Source: Brevipalpus yothersi (lineage: Eukaryota; Arthropoda; Arachnida; Trombidiformes; Tenuipalpidae). From it: DNA of 64,000 nt. The notes under the pieces were generated by a model. That model was not told where the DNA came from and did no database searches. It saw nothing but the letters and a program-made list of their open reading frames with translations. The DNA lies in the NCBI GenBank assembly GCA_003956705.1, contig QZCP01000084.1, positions 1-64,000 on the forward strand, read 5' to 3'. The stretch's first letter is position 1; each line of letters begins with the position of its first letter. Of this stretch, positions 47,664-58,854 are shown one piece after another. Both the position numbers and the translations under genes were made by a program.

Positions 47664-47699
47664 ATCCCAAAGTTTCATACATCAAATAATAACACACTG
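47664..47699. repeat. Mariner terminal inverted repeat, right
   Basis: Reverse complement of the left repeat at 46186-46221, with a TA target site immediately outside. Confidence 0.9.
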
Positions 47700-47701
47700 T
47701 A

Positions 47702-50216
47702 TATTGCTCACAATTGCGTAAAACGATGTTGAAAAGGGATCAGTTATAGGAACTGTAGCTTGAGTCCATCAGTGAATGACCTCAATCGTTTGAAGTGGTA
47801 CTTACGTTGTCGGAAGTATGCAGCGAGAATGATTACCTGAAAGAAAACAATATATCAGCTCGATTACCTTGTGAGATAATTGAGGAAGTTTAACAGCGAA
47901 AGAACGATTTGAGAATTCACACTTGAGCAACGAAGTGATGAGATAACAGTTCTCAGAGTTGGTGTGTTTGAGAGTATGCTGTGATACTATCTTCACTGTT
48001 TATTACCGTGCCAGCCTATTTTCTTACCAAGATTGAAGCACGGCTGAATGTTTATTATTTTTTTTCCTTACATAATGAATCCAAACGAAGGAGAGAAGAA
48101 AATGAGTTCAGTCAACGCCAAGCTCAACTCTCATATCATTATACCGCAATACTACATGTAAAATGGAGAGAGTGAAGAAGAAAGATAGCAACTGGTCCTG
48201 GTAATGACGAAGCAAACGAGAAAAATTCGCGTGATTTGGTAGACTAATCTATAGGTGTATGAACTTTTGACTTACTTTCTGTTCAATTTTAGGTTCAATT
48301 GGAAGAATGTAAATGATAACCGTTGAGTCATTAGAAAAAATTTCCATCTTATAGAAGTCTTAGCAGAAATTTATGATAATATTAAAATTCAGGCAAACTC
48401 ATGAAAGTTCAGTTTCTGTTTCTATGAACTCCCTCTCATGGAATGTCCATTGATAACCCTTTCCTCTGCTCTCTCACCCCGCAAATCGCATTGGTCAATT
48501 TTTGTGCAACATTGTATATTGATAATTACAAAACCATTGATAATTTCGAACAATTATAACTTCATTAGTATAATTTTAATTGTTTATCAAGCTGTTTAGC
48601 TGAATTGAAAGTTCAGAATGAATCCATTCAACGTGATAATTCATGCTAAGTTATGTTTTTTCTACTGCTAGAAATGTGAGAAGAAAATAGCCAAAAAGTG
48701 TTCGGCTGTGCGTTGCTCAACATCAATCTGCCAGCTAGCCAGAAACAACGTGTTTTCAGGTCTGTTTTTTCTCAAACTTCTCGATCTTTCGATGAAATTG
48801 GGAACAGAATAATACGTAGTTCAACAAGACTGAAAAGTTTACACAAACTTATTTTGACTAAATTGAGTGACTAGAAGTTGGACTAGCTGAATTTCTAAAG
48901 AAAAAAGATGCTCAATTTTGCTACATTAAAGTAAAGGGAAAGCATGCAATTTGATACTTTCACATTGTAAAAGAGCTCGCTTGAATCTTTGAGAGAATTA
49001 GTTAATTGATCGGGTGTGCGATAATCCACCAATCATTGGTATTTCTTATAACTGAAGCTTCTCTTTTTTTCTCTTACACGATTTCTGAATCTGTCCAATA
49101 TATATGTAATTCATGGATAATTTGGTCTCTTCATCCACAAAAAATTATGATCATCCAAAACATGCCAGGACAATCGGACGTTGTGAATTATTTTGGTAAC
49201 ATTGATTTTAATCAGACTCCAATGATTTCGATGCTGTTTGATTGCATTGGTTCACTCTCAATTGGTCATGATGGACTATTAAATCTTGCCAACCCGGACG
49301 TCATCATTGTGAATGTTAGAATTCATCAATATCACACAAGGAGAGTTGATGTAAATGTTCAATCGGTTTGAAGATTCATCACCTCTCGTCGAAGCAATTT
49401 ATTTCACTCACTCTCAATCGAAAAAGTTTTTTGGAGATGAAATATTCCTCCGCTGGCAATAATCTGAAGCACATTCCCCAGTGACCAATAACAGGACCGA
49501 CTAAAAACAATTTCATGAATATCTGGCTCGATCAATCGAATAGTTAAAAATGAGTACTCTTACATTAGTCTCATTTGTCCTAACTACTTTCTCTTCTTTT
49601 ATCATTAGTCTCATTTGTTCTATCTACTTTCTCTTCTTTTATCAATTATTGTATTTTAGGAACTTTCTTTTTGATTGTAATTTTTTGTAATGAATCCAAT
49701 GTGAGCTGTCATGCCATTCTGTGGGGAACAACCTTCCTCAATGGGACAGATGACAAGATTTTTAGCCCTCAATTGAGTGAAACAATACCGGTGTAGTGAA
49801 AACAATTTCAGAAAAACAAGATAAATGAACATTGTACTTTCGATAGCCAACATTTACAATCCTAAAATTCTGAATTCTAAAGAGATTTTTCTGCCCATCC
49901 TCTCCATTATCATGAGAATTGGAAATGATCAATTCCACAATATTTAAACTCATCTGTCATCAACAACTTATGTAATTAATATTGATCTATGAAATCTGAC
50001 TCTTAAGTTGATCAAATAGACGATCTCAGCAGAAAACACGAGGAATAATAGGATAAGTGTTAAATGTTAATTTTAAGAGGAAGCATCTTCATCTATTCAT
50101 TGAGCAACTGTAGCAGCACAAACAATTACATTTAAAACAGTGATTATATGGAAAACTTGGATGGCTAGTAAATGATAGCGGAGCAGAGTCAAAATCTTGA
50201 AAATAAGGATAGCAAA
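47702..50216. other. Unassigned stretch within the transposon nest
   Basis: No recognisable gene. The part next to the mariner probably contains the 5' region or LTR of element A, but no matching partner could be found. A + strand open frame at 49006-49371 reads without stops (MIIQNMPGQSDVVNYFG near 49148) but has no known motif. A short direct repeat (TCATTAGTCTCATTTG...) occurs at 49565-49640. Confidence 0.45.
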
Positions 50217-50620
50217 TTAGGCTGTCGGACCAGAACTTTCAGTCACATCTTCATCACTCTCACTTTCGTTGGAACGCTTGAGAGGAACATTGTTTTGACC
50301 CTCACTGACGGCTTGTTCATCCATTGCTAGAGTGCTTGAAAAAATATCGGCAGCACAATGCAAATCATGCAAAAGTGGCTCAACGACCTCAGCAAATTCT
50401 CGAAAACGGGAATTAGTACGGTGAAGATGCTCGAGACCACGAGCTCCATGACCAATAGCAAATTTTGATTCTCGAAGGGGCAGTTGAACTGAACGAATTC
50501 GCACCTTGATCTGTTGTGTGATGGTTTCCATTATTGTTAATAAAGATTTTGCAGCAGTAAAAGTATCACCACGTTTGAGGATGAGAGGTGGTTGCGGTGA
50601 GGGAACCATTCTTTCCAGTT
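50217..50620 (-). CDS. Unrecognised protein, probable terminal exon
   Basis: The minus-strand frame begins after a strong acceptor (CTACTCTTCAG, AG at 50622-50621) or at an ATG at 50609 and runs to a stop at 50217. The 131-residue reading is helical in the middle (KSLLTIMETITQQIKVRIRS) and ends in an acidic, Ser-rich tail (KRSNESESDEDVTES). No family is recognised. The strong acceptor and protein-like composition favour a real or recently real exon. The upstream exon was not found. Confidence 0.4.
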
Positions 50621-50964
50621 CTGAAGAGTAGATGAACAAGAAAAGCAACTAAGAATCAAACTTTGTGGATACAGATAATTTCACTTCTTACTAACTGTGC
50701 ACCTCATGAGCCTTTTTATATCAGATAAAGGGAGCTACTGATTAGAAGAGGACTTGACTAACTAATGGACTGCCTTTTAAGAATTATAAGAATAGGAGAA
50801 ACTTGATCTATAACATCTTTGAACCTATATAAACAGGCCGATGAACTCACAATTTTCATATGAATCAATCTTTGGTTATCATATCAATTTACAGTTCTTG
50901 CATCTCTAACTCCTTCCTGTTAAAGTTTTTTTCATCCTCATAGCCAAATAACGCCCTGTGCGAG

Positions 50965-52074
50965 ATGGATAAATCATATTTCCCAGTGATTATACATCAT
51001 GAGTCGGGTACTCGTTATACATCGACCATAATTTGAAGATTTCTAAGTAATCTGAATGAAATAGTGGACAAAAATTTCAAGAAAGACGGAATTCATCTCA
51101 ATTTATAAGTCTTCTCACTAGAAACAATCTTAAGTTTCGAAAAATTTCTAACTGAGCCTAGTGAAATTTGGAAAAAGAGACTCATCTACTACAAGAACAT
51201 CTTGGAACATCTCGGCTTCTCCACAGATGGTGATTCCTTCATTTGGCCGGTGGACGTATGGTTGATCCAGCAAAGATGTAGCACAGTACATGATTGTCAC
51301 CATTGTGCTCACTTATTCTCGAATAAATTGGAAATTAGTGATCTACTACTCGATTCTCATTTAAAGAAAGCCAGGGCCATTGGGATAAAAGATTTTCGTA
51401 CTTGTCAATGTCTAACAGGTCTGAGTTTGAATATTCATCAGGAAAAAGAATTTATGGCAATCAGAGGCTTTTCCAGAGAAAAGCTTCCAAATATGCCTGA
51501 CACATTGATGTCAGACCCAATGTTGAACCCGATTATCTCGTTGGAGGAGGAAACCAAGAAAAGAGTGCCCTTTTATTGGAGATTTGACTATCAAGTGAAT
51601 TTCTCCAAGTATAGTCAAGAATATATCATCTTTCTACTCAAAAAAGGTTATCACCTAAATCTCAGTGCTCACAACATTTCGAAAATCTTTCAAAAAATGC
51701 CTGCCACAAGCTTGAATGCGAAAGGATATCACTATTGTGTTATTTGCTGTGATCGAGTGAAAGGTAGATGGGAGATGATTTTCCGTATTCAAAGCAAGCA
51801 TACCATCTACACCGTCTCATGCAGAAAGTGTGAGTTACTCTTTCTTGAGGAACGAACATACAAGATGCATATGGAAGACATACATGGCCTCAATTTGCCG
51901 AAAATTCAGTGCGTTAGAAAGCCACATTACGACAGATTAACCCTCAAGGCTGGATCAATACTTGAAAAATACTGGCAATACCTTGACCGGAGTGGTTTTA
52001 AGCATCGAACTAAGATTACGATAAGGAAAAGAGACCAAGATTTTTTGTATAAATTGAATGAACAGATCAAATAA
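50965..52074 (+). pseudogene. Unrecognised Cys-rich, C2H2-finger-like ORF with two stops
   Basis: One frame from the ATG at 50965 to a TAA at 52072-52074, about 369 codons, broken only by TGA at 51034 and TAA at 51106; 51109-52074 is open. It encodes a CHHC pair (TVHDCHHCAHLF), a CQC, then CVICCDRVKGRWEM and a C2H2-like finger (SCRKCELLFLEERTYKMHME plus a following His). No transposase or gag motif is recognised. It could belong to a large mobile element or be a host-derived gene. It lies inside the LTR-bounded block. Confidence 0.45.
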
Positions 52075-52283
52075 TATTCAGTCGATTTCAGGACTCAGGT
52101 AAGGGTCTGAATCGGCTCAAAGAACAATCTTGTGGAAAAGATTTTTGCGATATTCCCGGTTGATCGAAAACCTCAAAACATGGATCGAAGCTTATGCGGA
52201 ATCAGTTTTGAGTTGCTTATATATCGGTATAGGTATAGGTATAATTTTTTATCCCTGTACTCTGGAAATGATTTTTTAATATC

Positions 52284-52870
52284 ATCAGACTCAGTACGCC
52301 CAGGTAAATCCAATTCAATAAGAATAATTGAGAAATTCGAAGTAATAAGAGTTTTGGCGAAAAACTTTGATGACGATGAGAAACAGGAAAAAGTATGAAA
52401 ATTCAGTTATTTTTCCCCCACAACTTTCGCCCCAAGTGTGATAGAGATAATTTCTATACGTCAATGGACTCAATAGCTCAAGATCTTCCTGAATCCGTTG
52501 AGATAATTCCAATATTCGATCAGATAAAAATTTCAGCAAAATTTTCTGGCAACACTGAATATCATATGAAATCATAAAATTTCAATTTGTGTTCGGTCAT
52601 ATCTCCTGACTCATACATGATGGAATCAATTTCTGTAGGTCATTAGAATCAGTAGGCTGAGTACATTCTTTAACCGTTGAGAAACTTTGAACTTTCCATC
52701 AGATAAAATTTTTGGAAAAATTCTCTGGGAACACTGAAAAATGGGTAAAATCAGAAAAAGTCACTTATTTTTCGGTCATAATTTCCGAACCAAATGTGAT
52801 AGAACTGAATTCTATATGTCATTAGACTCAGTATGTCGGGTACATTAAGATTAGATTGGAATCATATGCG
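52284..52870. repeat. Degenerate 179-bp satellite
   Basis: A recurring ATTAGACTCAG-like anchor starts at 52284, 52463, 52642 and 52821, exactly 179 bp apart each time. Surrounding blocks recur in the same order (GATAAAATTT..., TTTTCGGTCATA..., GATAGAA...TTCTATA). The copies are old and diverged but equal in length. Confidence 0.7.
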
Positions 52871-53244
52871 AAAAAGCTCCAACTCAAATTTTTTCACCAT
52901 CATGTGGACCAGAAAATAGTTCAAAAAAATTTCAAAGTTCAAATTTCTCTCAGCGCATGACTGAAACGTCATCAGACAAAGCTTGTTGTTTGTACTTGTG
53001 TATGCATATACGTATGCATGTATGTGGGTATGTATGTATGTACGTAGCAAAAGCAAAATTAGAGAGAGGGAAAGAAATAGGGAACAGAATGAATGGAGAA
53101 AGCCGATGATTGAGATAGTATCGTGTTTCCCTTAGTGGTAATAGTAATAAGGATGAGGCGATGGCGATGAATGCCTTTTAATGTTTTAATTAGACCGATG
53201 TCCTCACCATCGACACAATGAATCGCGTTCAAGGGGTTCACCAA

Positions 53245-53521
53245 AATGTACAGCGAAATAAACACAGAACTTTGGTTTTCGATTATTTCATTGATTCATG
53301 TTTGCAGACAAAACAACCATCGGGGAGAGAGGAGAAATTGGTAGTGCCAACATGGCGAAAATTTTCGACTGTTGCCTGAAGTTCTCCTTCTCTCGCAACC
53401 TATAAAAGGGACCTGATTTTCGGGTTTCAAAACTTAAAAAAAATCTAGCCATAAAGAGGCCCAACAAATCCTCATATTTATGAGTTCAACGTTCTAACTC
53501 GACTATTAATAAGCCTTCACA
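53245..53521 (+). repeat. LTR (right boundary of the transposon nest)
   Basis: The 3' 94 bases (53428-53521) match the left LTR's 33136-33229 with three differences. A TATAAAA box at 53401 lies 27 bp before that shared part, which therefore looks like R-U5. The upstream (U3) part differs from the left LTR, and its start near 53245 is a guess. It ends CACA next to ATAT. Confidence 0.5.
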
Positions 53522-53841
53522 ATATAAGATAAGATAACTTTGTGGTCTGGTGCGAATCGGTTGATGTGGAATGCTTCCATTCTTGGTTCTATGTATGGCA
53601 TCACATGCTCTGATAAATAGAATCTCTCTGGAATTTCCATTAGAGTGTGGAGTGGAGTAGAGAAAATTTCATTTTCTGGTTTAAGATTGAGGAGGACAGA
53701 TTGTTGCAGTCCAATTGTAGGATGTTTGAATGGAATTAGAGCTGTGCGCCACCAACCGGGTATACCAGGTACTTGGGTAAATGGTCTTACCCAGTACCCG
53801 ATGTATCGGGTATTGGAATTAGTATGGACTACCCGGGTACC

Positions 53842-53842
<1 letters not shown>

Positions 53843-53898
<56 letters not shown>
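53843..53898. repeat. (AG)28 microsatellite inside the hAT element
   Basis: An uninterrupted AG dinucleotide run near the element's left end. Confidence 0.95.
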
Positions 53899-53901
<3 letters not shown>

Positions 53902-54666
53902 GAAACCTGAAAGGCTCAAGCTGAGAGAGGAGCTAGATGGAAGAGAGAGAGAAGAGAAAGGCTCCGAAAGCTGATGGAGAGAGAGGAAGAGCGAGCGGAG
54001 AGGCCCAACTGGCTAAGAGAGTGAGATTCAGGGAGTCGTTTTTTGTCCAAGAACGGAAGAACGGTCATTTTTTCTGTTTACCCTAGAATCCACAAAATAA
54101 TCTCTAATATAACTGTGATCAGAGTATATTTTAATTCAAATTCTGAGCTGAAGTGTGGTGATTCACGATATTGTGAATAGTGGATGTGATTTGTCTTGAA
54201 GAATTGAGTTCGATGATCATTGTGCTCACCTCGCTCGCTTCATCCGTTTGGTTCTTGGCCCATTGAAACACATCTGATACCTCCGATAAGAAATTCAAGG
54301 TAAGATTATTCCCTAATTTTTTGCTGCTAGTTGTGCTTTTTCTCCTCCTCGAATTGTGTTTCTTTTGAATTTTTCGATAAAGTTTGTCGGATTCTATAAT
54401 TTACTCTCAGAAAAATACTTCTCAAACCTCCCTCAGATCATCTCTCGTTTGAATGGCAATCGATTCAGTGGAGGCAATACAAGGTCTCGAATGATCAAAA
54501 CCTTTTTCCGATATGAGATGAATTGGAACACAGAAGAATCTGCATAATGATAAATATATGAGAATGGTGAGCAAATTTGTACGATGAAATTGCTCAAAAT
54601 TTGATTAAGATTAGCTAATTTTTTTCAATTCTCAGGCAATAAGAGTAAAAGATTTTTCCATTCCAC

Positions 54667-56434
54667 TTGGTGCAAATAAAGACAAAGTTTGATGTAGATT
54701 CTGTTCAAATACATATAGTACTGTTGGTGATAGTACCAAACTTCCGAAAATATCTCAGGAAATGTAATCCAAGTGTCCTTTCAACTCCATCAACATCACA
54801 ACCAAGATCACTTGATGAAACGAGATCAGCAAGCCCAGCCTTGAGCTTATCCTCCTTCTTGAGCCAACCTTCAATAGATTCAGTTTTCAGCGATTATAAT
54901 TCTTCTATGACTGGAGCCAAGAAGACTGATATCACGAATCAAATCGTTATAATGATAGTGAAAGATAACTCACAATTGTATCATGTCAATGGAGAAGGCT
55001 TCCGAAATTCGATGAAAACTTTGAATCGCTTCTACCATGTGTCTGATCGAACTAATATCAAGAGGAGAATAGATAATTTGTACACTAAAATGGCAGATCT
55101 TAAGAGAGAGGAGATGCAAAGCATGAAAAATTTCTCCATAACTTTTGACATTCGGGAAGATGTGTACAATAATATTTCCTATCTCGGTGTGACTGGACAC
55201 TATATCAAGGAATGGGAAATGAATTCCATTTTGCTTTCATGTTTCATCCTGGAGGAGAGACACACTAGTGCTTACATTGTCGAAAGTTTGATGGAAATTT
55301 TGAATTTCTGGCAATTGATCTGTCGAAAATAGTTGCTTGTGTGACCGATAATGGAGCGAATGTTAAGAAAGCTGTGAGTGATCTTCTAGGCCCATCCAAA
55401 CATCTCCATTGCTGTGCTCACACACTGAATCTTGTGGTCAAAGATGCGATAGAAAAATCAGGAAACTTCGAGAAAGTTTGAGCAATGTCGATTGTACAGT
55501 ATTTCAACAGAGTAGTCCAGCAGCTGATGAGTTGAGAAGGGCTCAAACCGATGGTAGTAATTTGAAAGTGAAACAAGATGTCGAAACTCGATGGAATTCG
55601 GGCTATCTAATGCTCAAAAGATTCATGGAGATCAAAGATCACATCAACCTCGCTTTGGGCCGCTTACCTGATGGACCCTCACCTATTTGTGGGCTGGATA
55701 GGGAAGCGATAGAAGATGCTCTGAAACTCTTGAAACCATTTTTCAAGATAACTGAAGAAATGTCGGCAGAAAAAGTGGTCACTTTGAGCAAAATAATGCC
55801 TCTTCAATTTTGTTCAGGTAGTGGCTTGAGCAAAATACAAACCGAAACAGTTGTTGGATCATTTTTGAAGCAAACTCTAACTGATGGACTTGATGATCGA
55901 TTCGGTAGTCTTGGAGAAAACATGATTGTGGTTATGGCAACTATTTTGGACCCTCGTTTCAAAAGTTTGGGGATCAAAACAGGAAGTACTGCTCTCAATA
56001 GAGCCCTGGATCTCATCAATTAACTCATACCTTCAACTTCATCTCCTCCACTGCCAGTTGAAAGTGATGTTGAACAAGAACCAGATAATATTCGGGCAAT
56101 CTATGATCAGATTGCAAGCCAAGCAAGGCCAGCTAAAGTTACGGAGTCTCAGCTGAGCTCAAAGCTCAAATTTTATCTCAAATCTGCTCCGGAAGATCGA
56201 AAAAATGATCCTTTGAATTCTTGGATGCGTATTCAACCTGCTCATTGGGAAGTCTCTCAGATTGCCCCTATGTACTTATGTATTCCAGCGACTTCAGTCC
56301 CAAGTGAGCGTCTTTTTTCAAAAGCTGGAAATACTATGAATCAGAAACGCTTTAGTATGAAGCCAGAAACACTCGATAAGCTGCTTTTTCTCGATAGTTT
56401 GCATTTGGATGGATTAAAATCCGCTTTCCAATGA
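54667..56434 (+). pseudogene. hAT transposase, broken
   Basis: The first frame (to 55332) includes FSITFDIREDVYNNISYLGV and LLSCFILEERHTS. After a shift, VTDNGANVKKAV (catalytic Asp) and HCCAHTLNLVV follow, with a stop near 55480. 55409-56023 reads QDVETRWNSGYLMLKR. An in-frame TAA at 56021-56023 precedes the C-terminal dimerisation region (YLCIPATSVPSERLFSKAGN, then LDKLLFLDSLH). These are the usual hAT motifs in order. A frameshift and stops make it non-functional. Confidence 0.85.
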
Positions 56435-57483
56435 ATTTCATTTTCGGGTATTTTTTGGGTATTTCCGGGTTTTGAGCTTTACCTTCAGGTACCCAGGCAG
56501 TCACTAGATACCCAACTACCCGTATCCAGGTACCCGTCAGGCTGGTTGTGCACAGCTCTAAATGGAATTTGATGAATCAGATGACCAAAATCGATATCCA
56601 GGTGGACGAAAGTGAAACTGGGCAAACAATTTGAGCCCTCTTTGAGAAAATTTTCCAGAGCTCTACCAACATCAGGTCTTGGTAAGTGTTGGAATTTAGT
56701 TTCTCGCTTGAAATACCACCAAGCAAGGGGTCCAAGATGACTGCCAATACAATGAGCTCCTTTGTTCATTTCTCGATTCCTGATAATCACTTCTTCCTCT
56801 GTGATTCCATTCAAAATCGAGGATCTTTCAAATCTGCACCAACACACAAGATAATGATTAGTGTGTGATCATGAATAGCATGAAAGTGGGTATGATTTTG
56901 AGTGCTAACAGACATACTGAAGAACGAACATGAAATTCTGGTCAAAATTTTCAATCTGAATAATTTACAATGGACTTTCATCGATACTGATCAATCGAGC
57001 TACCGATTGGCAAGCGTCAATCGCTGGACACTTGATCAGCCATTCCATGGCCTCATAATGCAAAGTTTTACAAACACATCGACACCAGTGAACATCTTCA
57101 GCGCTCAGAAAATCAAAAATCCTCTGGATAACATGATGAGGTAGTGAGAAAATATGCATTGATAATACAATACAATAAATCGAATATTCTTGAGCAAAAT
57201 TCAAGATAGAGTAAAGAAGAATGTCCAAGTTATTGAAAGTACAACAACATTAATTATCAAAGATAATATATTCGCAATCGCTAAACTCTAGCTGCTAAAG
57301 TTATCAGCGTCCCTATGATTTTCATTTGACCTTTGGACTGGCTTCCAATTTCTTCTCCGAATAAGAAATCGCCACGAATTCTGATTTCGTTTACTCGAAA
57401 GTCTAAAGACAGGATTTTTTGGCTACAATTTCCTTTTATCTTCAGTCAATCCAAAAGTTTCGAATATTGCTGAAAAATATATA

Positions 57484-58768
57484 TCAATCAAGACAATTGT
57501 TAGTCAAGCGATTTATAAGATCATGATTAGTATTGGTAAAAAAAATTCCCCTACCAACAACTTTCTTCTGTTCTATCTTAGATAAAGGTGGACGACAACT
57601 GCCTTGTTCGCAAGGTTTCTTTTTGGCACTCGTCTCAGCCATCGGGAAACGAAAGTGTGCGACCATAAATAAATCGTAGCTGCTAGTCAGGACTCCTCTC
57701 ATGAAAGAAATTGTATCCATTGCTTTTTTTTGATCTGATGATTCATCTAAAAATTTGAACAGCCTCTGGTGAGCATTTTTGTCCATCCATTTAGTAACTG
57801 GACACTTTCGATATTTTTCCATCCATCGAACTCTTTTTTCAAAAAGTTCAGCTATGAGAATTCTCATCTCAGTATCTTCTTCTGCCAAGGCACCTTTCCT
57901 GGTTACAGAGACTACGTATTGCAGTAATCTCATAGATTCTTGAATTTTAACCATTTTTTCTTCAATTTCATCGATTCGAGGTTTGAGATTACTTTTGATC
58001 TTTTCCAAATTACTTTCGAATTTTCCAAACGGCCACCCAATCCTTGGAAATGCTCATTCATTTTATTGATAATTTGCTGAGAATCGTTGCTTGTAGAAGA
58101 TGTAGATGATTGAGAAGATTGGAGCCCGTTTCTTGAATTGATCTCCATGATTTTATCAATTACTTTTTCTCTCAATTTCTTGACACTTGATAGAGTACCA
58201 ATATACAAGATTCGGTTCTCCAGCATTTTTATTAATGGATTATCTCTTTCGACCGGTCCAATATGGTGCGGAAGGAGAGGGATTCCAACAAGAATGGCTC
58301 GTGTGCAGATCATATATGCATTTTCAGGGTCTTGATCGAATATATCGCTCCTTTGACTCACCAATTTATTGTTAGAAATACCATATGTTTCATGATGGAC
58401 TAAAAATATAAATGAAATGATGAAAAAAGGAGGAATGATTCCTTGAAAGAAGCTTACCTTTTATTTGATGAGTGTTTTTCAATATTTCCCCAGGATTTTC
58501 GCAGGTTTCCCACTCTTCGACACAGAACTTGATAAGTTCTTGCCTATCTTCATCACCCAATTGACTCAAATCTTCATCCATTACTATGAAGAGAGAACAC
58601 TAACTCGATATATTTATTGAATGTGGAATTAATAACAAATGAAGTAAATCTTTCGAACTGTTCAAAACAAATGCACATTGTATGTGATATTTTATCACGA
58701 AGCAGTCCATCGTGCCCGATAAAATCCTCATCAGATAGCCAAGCTTGAGCTGCGTACCAATCTTGAAT
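57484..58768 (-). CDS. Unrecognised spliced gene, possibly a pseudogene
   Basis: On the minus strand, an exon after the acceptor at 58770-58769 reads IQDWYAAQAWLSDEDFIGHD and overlaps an ATG frame starting at 58581 (MDEDLSQLGDEDRQELIKFC). That frame is spliced by a 58-bp intron (GTAAGC...TTTTTAG, about 58439-58382) to VHHETYGISNNKLVSQRSDI, then AYMICTRAILVGIPLLPHHI, a Ser/Thr-rich linker, and after one frameshift near 58025 a coiled coil (NLEKIKSNLKPRIDEIEEKM) and a C-terminal domain ending at 57484. Total length is about 370 residues. No family is recognised. The clean intron argues for a host-type gene; the two frame breaks argue that this copy is damaged. Confidence 0.45.
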
Positions 58769-58854
58769 CTGAGCGATCGAAAAAAAACTTTTTTTCCATC
58801 GAATTCTCAATTAAAAATCTTTCAATGACCCAATCTTTTGTTAATTTCTTGCAG

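Larger units (their letters stand above)
46186..47699 (-). mobile_element. Mariner-family transposon with TIRs and TA target duplication
   Basis: Near-perfect inverted repeats of about 36 bp close the element at both ends, with TA at 46184-46185 and 47700-47701. The transposase lies on the minus strand. Length is 1,514 bp, within the normal range for mariner-like elements. It sits just upstream of the gag of element A and probably inserted into that element's 5' region. Confidence 0.9.
53737..56560 (+). mobile_element. hAT-family DNA transposon with 8-bp target duplication
   Basis: The ends are inverted (TAGAGCTGTGC... at 53737, ...GCACAGCTCTA ending at 56560), imperfect beyond 11 bp. AATGGAAT is duplicated at 53729-53736 and 56561-56568. 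An 8-bp duplication and TAGAGCTGTGC-type ends are typical of hAT. Length is 2,824 bp. Subterminal regions carry many GGGTA/TACCC motifs. Confidence 0.92.
53526..57159 (-). pseudogene. F-box family gene (copy 5) disrupted by a hAT element and an LTR
   Basis: On the minus strand, exon 1 (57159-56969) encodes the F-box (SLPHHVIQRIFDFLSAEDVH). Exon 2 starts at 56833 and reads the family domain to IPF at about 56563, where a hAT element (53737-56560) is inserted. The frame resumes at 53736 with KHPTIGLQQS and continues through EAFHINRFAPDHKVIL to about 53526, where it stops against an LTR. The rest of the domain is absent here. Splice sites and frame on both sides of the hAT are undamaged. Confidence 0.8.

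Noticed and set aside
49006..49371. 121-codon open frame in the transposon nest
   Set aside because: No recognisable domain and no splice or start context. Its SIGHDGLL resembles FIGHDGLL in the gene at 58.7 kb, but the match is too short to mean anything.
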